Source: Oryzias latipes (lineage: Eukaryota; Chordata; Actinopteri; Beloniformes; Adrianichthyidae). From it: a DNA stretch of 64,000 bases. This document shows, in pieces, positions 55,970 through 64,000 of the stretch. The DNA is taken from positions 2,989,763 to 3,053,762 of the forward strand of contig NC_019878.2 of the NCBI RefSeq assembly GCF_002234675.1. The letters are read 5' to 3'. Numbering within the stretch: the stretch's first letter is position 1; each line of letters opens with the position of its first letter. The translations under genes and the position numbers were made by a program. The notes under the pieces are model-generated. The model searched no databases. It saw only the letters and a program-made list of their open reading frames with translations, and was not told the DNA's origin.

Positions 55970-57935
55970 ACGTTATGAAAAATGCAGGAATAAAGGTCAT
56001 CAGTGGTGTTTCCTTTTGAAGAGGGTCTTTATCTAGATTTTTCATGTTTTTTCCTGAATAACAATAGAAGTGTTGGCTCCCTGTTGGCTTCAAGCTGCAT
56101 TCTTTCACCATAAAACACCCAAAATTAACCGTACCTTCCTCTTTCGTTACCTTTGTGACGTTTACTGTAAACCCTGTCAGGTTCTATTTAACCTTGCGTT
56201 GCGATAAACCTTTATTACTACCAGAAAGTTGACAGATTAACAGTAAAAATGACGCAAAGATTTGAAAGATTAAGAGGGAAGTTGAAAGGATGGAGTGTTG
56301 CTCTCAGTTCATTCTGGACTCACAAACTCAAAGATTTGTTGAATTCTATCTATATGTGCTTTAGACATCAATGAATGTGACAGACAGTCTTGTCTCATTT
56401 TTCTCTCTTAATCAGAATTAAAGTGCCTGTTTTTCTCCTTTATTGTTGCATTTTGTTTATAGTGAAGTGAGACAGTGTGACAAAGAAACAACCAGGACAG
56501 TTAAGGAGATTAAAAGTTGGGAAAATTGACACTGAAACATCCAAACGGCATTTTGTTCTTGCGGCCATTCCTTTTTACCTTTTCATCTATGTGGATGAAA
56601 TGAGCCTTTGTTTGGGAGGGATTTTAATGTAAACTGTAATGATGCTGCTTCCTGCAAAGATGTCAGCAGTGAAGCTAAAAAACCTGTAGGTGACTTTACA
56701 GAAAAGCTGACTTTTGTCAGGCCTCGTGGCTTCATTGCTGTTCACCTGTTCTTCACCTGTGCTTGCCTCTGTTTATAAATGACTGTTTCCTCCTCGTGTC
56801 TGCAGACACGCATTCATTCTGTTTAAGAGGGGCTCAGCGTTTGCATGTCGTTTGTTTAAAGCTGAACCGTGCCGTTTTTACCCCTTTGATAATCTTTCAG
56901 ATTTTTTTCCCTGGGAAAAAAACGACATTTTTAATGCTTAATGTTTCATTGGTGCATTTGTCTTTAGCTGCTAAAAGAAGGCAGCTCATCCCTTTGCTGT
57001 GGGTTCATGTTCTGTCACGGCTTCATTTTCATCTTTTATTCAGCTCATTTATTGCTCCCATAATTGTTCGACTTTGGAAAAAACGTTTTTGTTTGTTTTG
57101 CCAAAGCAGATGCACAATTTGAAAGTGAAGATGTGGAAGTAAACTCATTAGGTGTTAATCAGGAACACTTTAACAGATCTGGATTCCACTGAGCTCCTGC
57201 ATGAGTTCATGAACCCGATGGGACATTTGCATGGCGACATGATGGATCATCCTGCATGAAGCAGCTATGAGAGAGTGGCAGCCTTTTCCAGGCCGGCCAC
57301 CAGGAACTCAAACAGGCCGGGGTGATGACAGAGCAGCAGCAGGGCTCTGCACACACGGCTGCACGGCAAAATAAAAATACCAAAAACCTCACAAATTCTA
57401 AAAAAAGCCCAAGCCAAGTGTTGTTCTTCCCAGACTCTCTGTGTGTGGAAATATCCTTTGCAGAACTGAAGCAGTAAAACGGTGCGAGGAAACTATTCCA
57501 CACCTTTGCATTTCTGGTTTTTGTTGTTTTACCTGCAGGTAGAACAGAGCTGTGAGATCTCAGCCAGTTTCTGTCTTTTTAAGGTTTCTCTGAAATCAAA
57601 AGGAGTTTTAGAAATCTTCTGAGTGAGTTTTCTTTAGCTCCCTTTCTTCAGATTTGACATTTATGACTCATATGATGCCTAACAGTAGAGTTTATTTTTT
57701 TCCTTTGTGATGTACGAGAATGTGTCATTCCCCTGTACTCATAAAGACTTAAAAAATATGACTGTGACCCTTTCTTCAAGTCCTGAATAAAACCACGTTT
57801 TTTAGAGACCACAAAAGCATCTGCCTCTGTTGCTCTGCATCCTCACTCACACACACATCAGCTGACAGTGAAGGTGGGGTTTCTTTTTAAACTGCCGTTC
57901 TTGCATGTAGTTTTATGACTTTAGTGAATTGTCTT
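55970..57935. other. Probable pld1 5' intron, nothing recognised
   Basis: No exon or repeat is supported. Confidence 0.35.
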
Positions 57936-57940
57936 CACTG

Positions 57941-58030
57941 CGACAGACTGGCGACCTGTCCAGGATGTTCAGTGGGATAAGCTGGGATAGGCTCCAGCAG
58001 CCCCGTGACCCCGAAAGGGACAAAACGGGT
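57941..58030 (+). mobile_element. LINE-tail dispersed repeat, plus orientation
   Basis: CGACAGACTGGCGACCTGTC, then GGGATAGGCTCCAGCAGCCC and CGTGACCCCGAAAGGGA: the widespread teleost tail sequence. Confidence 0.8.
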
Positions 58031-58039
58031 TTAATTTTC

Positions 58040-60190
58040 TAATTTATTTTTCCAATTTTCTTTTCTTGATTTCAAACGCAAAGTTTAAAATGGAAAGATA
58101 AAACAAGACAGAAAGTGGGTTGAAGAGAAATCTTGTATGACCCCCCCCCCCCCTTTTTTTTTACCACACTATTTCTGTTGACAGTTTTGGTTAAAACATT
58201 ACATTCTGCATAGCACCTATGCAGAAGTGACATTTTTGTTTTTATTGATCATTTTTTGCCTCATACAGTTCCATTAGTAACTTATTTTAAACCTTTATCC
58301 AGTCCGTTCCATAAATTCATACCACAATACCGTCCATAAAGGGGAACTGAGAGTGAACAGCTTGCTTAAAAGGCAATAAATGGTTAGAAATCAGTTCAGA
58401 CTGAACAGTTGTTTTGATGCCAAAGCCGGCCTGAATTTAGCCAGCCACACCATGTAGGCAGAACATTGAGCTGAGAGTTTGAGGTGTTGAATGGTCTTAC
58501 TGATGCTAACCCCTGAATTTACCGAGCTTGGGACCAGCACATTTCTTTTGTTTTGTTGTGGTTCTTAGTCATTTTTAATAATTTAGTTATTTGTGGATCT
58601 AGTGGGGCAGTAACGTCATTTAGGGGGGCATTACCCCCCCTTGCCTTACGCTAAGGTATTCCATAATCTGTTTCTACTCTAAACTCCTCTGCCTCTCTTC
58701 ATCCACTGCTCTGCTTCCCTTTGAACAGGTTTCCCTGGAGAGCCTGTCTCCATCGATCTTTCGCCCCCCTCACGCCCTCGCCACCTCAGATCACGTCAGA
58801 TGCGACACTAATCCAGACATGGAGGATTAGCAGAGGAGAAGCAGGGATTCAGCTGCATTCCTTAATAGAAAGGCATGCAGAGGGAATGAGAATTAAAAAC
58901 AGGTCAAACGCGGGGTGCGTGTGCTGTCTGTGTGAGCGCTCATATGTGCATGAGGATTGACTCCAGGGATTTTAACGTAAACTGACCCAGAAACATGAAA
59001 GCAGTGAAAAAGCAGACTGTGGGGGAACAGACAGCAATGATGAGGCAAATGAGCATGAAACATTCTATGGATTAAGTGGAGTTGGTGTCATGCTGATCGC
59101 CTCTCTGTGTCTAATTTCCTCCCTTTTTACTGTGACTTTGCTTGTTTAAAAACGATCTGATAAAAGAACTGATACTCAAAGATGGTCAACAGTATCGGTG
59201 AAGGTGGAATCATTATAACACCGTATTTTTTTTACATTTATTTTGTTTTTAAATTATACTAATTTTTTTTATGATTACAATGCTGCCACGGGAACGCACA
59301 CATTTCCCACGTGTGGGATCAATAAAGTATTTCTGATTCTGATTTTCAGAGGGAGTCTGGGACTGCTGCTGGTAAAACAGATGGAGGGAATTCATGTTGA
59401 TTCACGCTCATGCTGCAGTTCCAGAGACTTCTTGATGATGGAACGTATTGAATATGCCACAAAAGCTTAGGATGCATTCACACTGTTTGGATCTAGACCA
59501 GAACTGGTTTCCTCTGATGGTCCTCTTGATTAGGCGAGTGTGAAAGCTCACAAACAGAACACTTAGACCTCTTCTGAACATCGGTCTCTGTTTGCAAACA
59601 TACTCAGTGTGTTTTGTTTTAATGTAAATGCTTAGCAGACTATCCTTAGGGAAGAGAGGAACCAAAGGAAGTCAATGACGTAAACACCGTGGATGATGAG
59701 TAAGGAGGATAAAAATTGTCCACGGCACCATCCATTTTAGGTCAGTGAATCAGATCGAATCATTTAAAATGAACCAATATTGACTATGAATCAATCTGGT
59801 TAAAAGAGCAAAAAGCCTGGTTCCAGTTTCCCATTGGCTTAAGGTGAAGTTACTTGTGAAAGCTGGTGTGAAAGCAGCTGTAAGGAAACCGGTGGACAGG
59901 ACGTCCTGACTTTCTCCTCAAAGTTCCACTTCCCTGCTAGTTTTCCAGATTTCCCTGCTCTACTTGCTGCTAAAAACGGAATTAAATGTGTTTAGTCCGT
60001 CAGATCCTGCAATCACCGGATCCAGCTAATCAGCGGTTGGTAGGACGGGGGTAGTTGAAAAAACGCATAGAACGACTGTTCTTGAGCTCTAGGATTAAGT
60101 AAAATAATAGTTGAGATCTGTGTATGTTCTGTATGTCCTGAGCTTTCAGTCTTTGTCTCTACATATCTCTTTCCCTTTTTTTACCTGTCT
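58040..60190. other. Probable pld1 5' intron, nothing recognised
   Basis: A C-run/T-run pair is at 58142-58162. The open frame at 58721-58960 has no recognisable domain. Confidence 0.35.
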
Positions 60191-60228
60191 CTCCAGGTGA
60201 GCCTTTGGCTCCATACTGAGTGCTAGCC

Positions 60229-63200
60229 ATGTTGCAGCAGCCCGAGCAGACATCCAGCACCCTGCAGCTGGTAGCTAGTGACATGACGGGCATCATGGAG
60301 AACCTGGACACCCGGGAGCTCGCCCTGGGTGATGGTGATTACGACCTGGCGGATGCCAGCGTTCCTGGTAACTTGCAACTCTGCAAACACACAAACCCAT
60401 TGTCCTTCCCATTGGTTGTTGTAACTGTGCCCCTCCTCCAGCAGGACAATTGTCTTTTGCTGCAATATACAACACTGTGAGCTTCAAGGAATCCGGGGGT
60501 AAGGTTTTCCTGTCCTGTCCGATTACGGCCAGGGTCACGGATGTAGAGAAGCACAACGCGGTTCAGGACCGTTTCAACATGACCGCACAGAGGAGTGTCA
60601 ACAAGGTGCACATCGTTCTCTAATGTCTCTGGGGGTTAGTGTAGGACACTAGCAGGGAGGGCATCCATGTGACACCAGCTTAATGTTGTAACCAGCCAAT
60701 CACTGGTCTTTGGGATCTACCATTTCCCTTCTTTTACAGCTATCTCTACCCTTCTCACTGCTTCTTCTTTTGCATTGCTACCAGTAGCAAACTCTGATAC
60801 TTACACTTTCAGTGCCGTCTAGCAGTTGTTGCTGGAAAGTAGCAAATGTATGAGCCTTTTTATGGCTGTAAAAAATCACAAATAAGTTGCTTCTGACCAT
60901 AAAAAAACACATTTGTACTCCAGAATATTCAGTAATTATGATTATGCTGTTTTTAGCCAAAAACCTGTGTGGTTTTCTAGGACATAGTTTCTGCAGAGCG
61001 ACAGGAGTTCATTAGAACTTCACCTCTGAGTTGTGGGTGGGACTGTTGGTGCAGAGCAACCCTGCTCCCCCTTCCCATCTCTGAAAGCTCAGACCAGGAA
61101 GCTTGTGGTTGTTTCTAGGTGTAGGTCACTGCTACAATATTGAGGGGCGGCCGTGGCATAGCAGTACGGCGGTCGACCCATGAGCATAATATTGCAGGTT
61201 CGATTCCCGCCTTGCACGCCCATGTGTCGAAGTGTCCTTGGGCTAGACACTGAACCCCACCTTGCCTCTGGTTGGGAGCCGCCACCAGTGCGTGCATGTG
61301 TGTGTGCATGGGTGAATGGGACTGCCATGTCACTCAAAAGCCAGGACAATCTTTAACAAGTCTCATTCATGGGCTTTGACTGAGATGTGTCTCTAAAAGT
61401 CAGTGTGCTGATTGCAGCCTTTCCCGCCTGCAGACTCTTCCAGCTCTCTACACCATCGAGCTGAAACATGGAGAGTTTACATGGAAAGTGAAGAAGAAGG
61501 AGAAGCACTTCATGGAGCTCCACAGAGAGCTGAGGACGTACAAGACCTTCGTCAAGCTGAAGCTGCATCCGCACAGGTAACCCCTTACTTTCACATCAGT
61601 CAGTCCTCTGACCTCTACCCACACCTTCCTCTGAATGTCTTCTTCGTCTGCAGTCACACTGTGAGGAGGACCACGGTGCCAAAGAGCGAGGCGACACAGA
61701 TACCTAGCCTCCCCAAGGGAGGAGAAGAGGAGGGTAGAGGAGACACTGTTTCCAGCCGTAAGGTATTTCTTCTATTATGGATTTGATTGGGTCTTGTGAC
61801 CTTGGTAATGCATGGTGTATTTTAATATCTCTGTGTTTTTCAGAAACAACTTGAAGATTACTTGAACAAACTGCTGAAGATGCAGAAGTACAGGAACTAC
61901 CATGCTACGGTAAGAATGTGTTCTAAAGCCAGAATATTTTCTATGATTCATTTTCTAGGGCGAATATTTGCAGAAGAAGAACAGTGGAAAGATGTAAGAA
62001 GTAAATAAACATGTCGTGAAAATGTAACTGATCTGATAAATGCTGCCATACCGCATGTACACACTTCTACTGATAAACAAAAAAAGGGCATGTCCTCACA
62101 GGATCGGAGGAGAAACCGTTTGTTTGTTCTCAGAAAGTCCGCATTTCTCATTCACCCAAACCCATGAGGTCTCATTCAAAAGTTCAAAAGCATTTTCCAA
62201 TTTTCAAATGGTGCTCCCCGAAAACTGAACGTCTACTATAGATGCCAGCATTGGTTCTCAGGAGCAGCTTCTCTTTTGTTCAGATTTCTAAACTTACTTC
62301 GGAGCTCCTGAGGAGCCTCAACCCTGCTTGTCTTCCTGTTCTGCACGGCCATCTTTCTGCTGATTAGCTGACTCAAGTAATTCCACATCCGGATTGACTG
62401 AGCACACCTGGTTTGGGTAGTCCGCATCAAGCAGTCCAGGGAGAACTGGACCAGATTTAGCCAGCCCTGCATCAAATGCTTAGTCTGTTTTATGTCCTGT
62501 TATATCACACATACGGAATACTCGTGTCTGAAAACTTTCTACATATTTTCTTTACGTTTGATCTCTGTTAATGAGGTCTTTGAGGTGAGTCTTTAAATCA
62601 AGACTGCAACATCCTGGTCTTTAAGAACCACTGCCTTGCACTTTCTCCAATACTCTTTCCTGATTTATTTGGATCCAGTGAGTCCAGATTCTGGATCAGA
62701 CATGATTGAAGGGCCAGAATACCTGAAAAAACATGGATTAGACCCAAAAACCAGAATCAGGCAGCCCTGCTTTTGACCTTCAGACTAAACCGCCAACCTT
62801 TTGACTCCATTTCAGACATTTTGTAAAGAAAGACATTAAAAATCTAGTCTGCACAAACAGGCCCTTAGAAATGCACCAAACATTCTTACCGTGTTGGTGG
62901 ATTTTCTTTAAATAAGGAAAAAACTCTGCCAGTGGGGTAAAAAAATGGTCTCACCAAGAATTCTTTTTTTTTTAAATGGATTGACTTAAACATGTATTCT
63001 CGATAAAATTGTTTCTCTTGCAAGACGGAACATTGTTTGAAACAAGGATCCTGCTTTTTACTTTTAGATTCCATTTTTACAGTGTATTGTAAGCAGAGCT
63101 TCCACAAAAATGTTTGAATATTGATTTTATTTTATTTTATATTTTGATTCATTAATTCTCTCTTGGGTTATCTTTTCTATTTTCATGTCACCTGTGGAAA

Positions 63201-63815
63201 TGATAGAACAATTCACACACTAAAGTCCCACTTAAATGATTAAGTGATGAATATTGATCAGAAACACCAATTTATCAAACCTTTAACTCAAACCTTTAAC
63301 ACGCCTGCAAGCTTTGATAGTTCAAAGGATATGTAATTGTTTTAATGATTTTTATTTTCTATGATTGTGTTATTTTAAACTTTTGAGCACAAGATGACAG
63401 GGACACTGTGTGGATGACTGAGAGGCATGCGTTATGTAGAACATGTAAACGTTTCAGTTCAGTTTACTGAGAAGCTGCTCATGATCACATGACAGATTCA
63501 ACTGAGGCGGCTGGTTTAAAGCTTTTGTTTTGCTTTAAAGTGAAATATTTTTTGTCCCTCAGATGGAGTTCATGGATGTGAGTCAGCTGTCCTTCATTCA
63601 CGACCTTGGACCAAAAGGCTTGTAAGAATCACACTGTGTGTTAAACCTGTCAGGTGGTTGTCTCTAGAAAGGCAAAGACTTAAACCATCCAGAATTCAGA
63701 AACAATGACGTTTGTTTTTCAGAGAAGGAAAAGTGTTGAAACGGTCAGGAGGCCATCGGATCCCCGGACTAAACTGCTGTGGCCACAGCAAAATGTGCTA
63801 CCGCTGGTCCAAACG
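60229..63815 (+). CDS. pld1: Phospholipase D1, 5' partial gene: first seven coding exons
   Basis: PLD1 hydrolyses phosphatidylcholine to phosphatidic acid and choline on Golgi, endosomal and plasma membranes. Coding exons are 60229-60367, 60442-60605, 61434-61576, 61654-61762, 61844-61909, 63563-63621 and 63723-63815, all in phase. The N-terminus ([10 protein letters not shown], then [10 protein letters not shown]) matches PLD1. The PX domain starts at about [20 protein letters not shown] (exon 3) and ends near [20 protein letters not shown] (exon 5). [28 protein letters not shown] and CYRWSKR (exons 6-7) lead into the PH domain. The HKD catalytic motifs lie beyond the window. The upstream exon begins at 60197, and ATG 60229 is the first in frame with the PLD1-like sequence. 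The exon 2 acceptor is a CAGCAG tandem site (60442 or 60445). Teleosts have pld1 duplicates; which one this is cannot be told. Confidence 0.95.
60950..61090 (+). mobile_element. Dispersed element family 'A', fragment in pld1 intron
   Basis: GTGTGGTTTTCTAGGACATA, GGAGTTCATTAGAACTTCAC and CTCTGAGTTGTGGG match copy 3 and, reversed, copies 1 and 2. Confidence 0.65.
61145..61360 (+). mobile_element. tRNA-derived SINE, copy 3, in pld1 intron
   Basis: Box A-like GTGGCATAGCAGTACGG (from 61153) and box B GGTTCGATTCC (61197-61207), then AAGTGTCCTTGGGCTAGACA and a tail with GTGTGTGCATGGGTGAATGG. It ends about 75 bases upstream of pld1 exon 3. Confidence 0.8.
61915..63555 (+). other. pld1 intron 5, nothing recognised
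   Basis: AT-rich intron between the PX and PH parts. No alternative exon or repeat could be supported. Confidence 0.45.
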
Positions 63816-64000
63816 GTCAGTCAACGCTGATGGACAGGTTGTGTGGAGCCGCTCCTTTGGGTTCTAGAAACTGTAGACTTCACTGGGGTTCTGGAGGGTT
63901 GAAGCCCTTCGTCCTTCTGTGAAATCTTGTTTGTGGTTCTGACTCTCTATGAACAGGAAACTTGATGAATAATTTGCATTTCCGCCTTGTTTTAAGCAAA

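Noticed and set aside
58721..58960. 79-codon plus-strand frame upstream of pld1
   Set aside because: No domain, and it cannot be joined to the pld1 reading frame with good splice signals.

Overview
This is nuclear DNA of a teleost fish, most likely a percomorph (a medaka- or killifish-like genome). Coding regions are split into many short exons with clean GT-AG junctions, intergenic DNA is AT-rich, and the repeats are typical of teleosts: tRNA-derived SINEs, Tc1, L1, L2 and RTE fragments, TTAA-flanked MITEs and a fish-type retroviral env. There are no operons and no CRISPR arrays. All gene models below were assembled by hand from exon homology and splice sites, since no single open frame covers any gene. 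Layout: 0.4-2.2 kb (+) carries the last seven coding exons of eif2s3 (eIF2 gamma). 4.0-11.1 kb (+) carries lrrc31, nine coding exons, mostly one leucine-rich-repeat unit per exon. 11.4-15.3 kb (-) carries lrrc34, convergent with lrrc31, with an apparent 1-base frameshift in its sixth codon-preserving repeat exon. 18.4-28.3 kb (-) carries mynn (myoneurin), a BTB/C2H2 zinc-finger protein with a long AT-hook and acidic linker; its likely promoter at 28.2 kb holds a TCTCGCGAGA element. 60.2-63.8 kb (+) carries the first seven coding exons of pld1 (phospholipase D1: N-terminus, PX domain, start of PH), running off the right end; two candidate untranslated first exons lie at 41.2 and 55.0 kb. The genes are not a pathway. 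mynn, lrrc34 and lrrc31 are neighbours in tetrapods too (human 3q26.2), so they form a conserved synteny block, here joined to eif2s3 on one side and pld1 on the other. The 28-60 kb interval is a transposon-rich desert: two related L1 fragments, a Tc1-like transposase remnant, a 541-bp solo LTR with 4-bp target duplication, a broken env, L2 LINE pieces, a hAT-type MITE with target duplication, three copies of a TTAA-flanked MITE, three tRNA-type SINEs, a 160-bp CTCCT satellite, and at least seven pieces of one dispersed family that carries a recognisable conserved peptide. The most interesting observations are that dispersed family, the natural empty/occupied-site pair that shows the MITE inserts at TTAA, the lrrc34 frameshift, and a perfect 29-bp palindrome at 29.6 kb.
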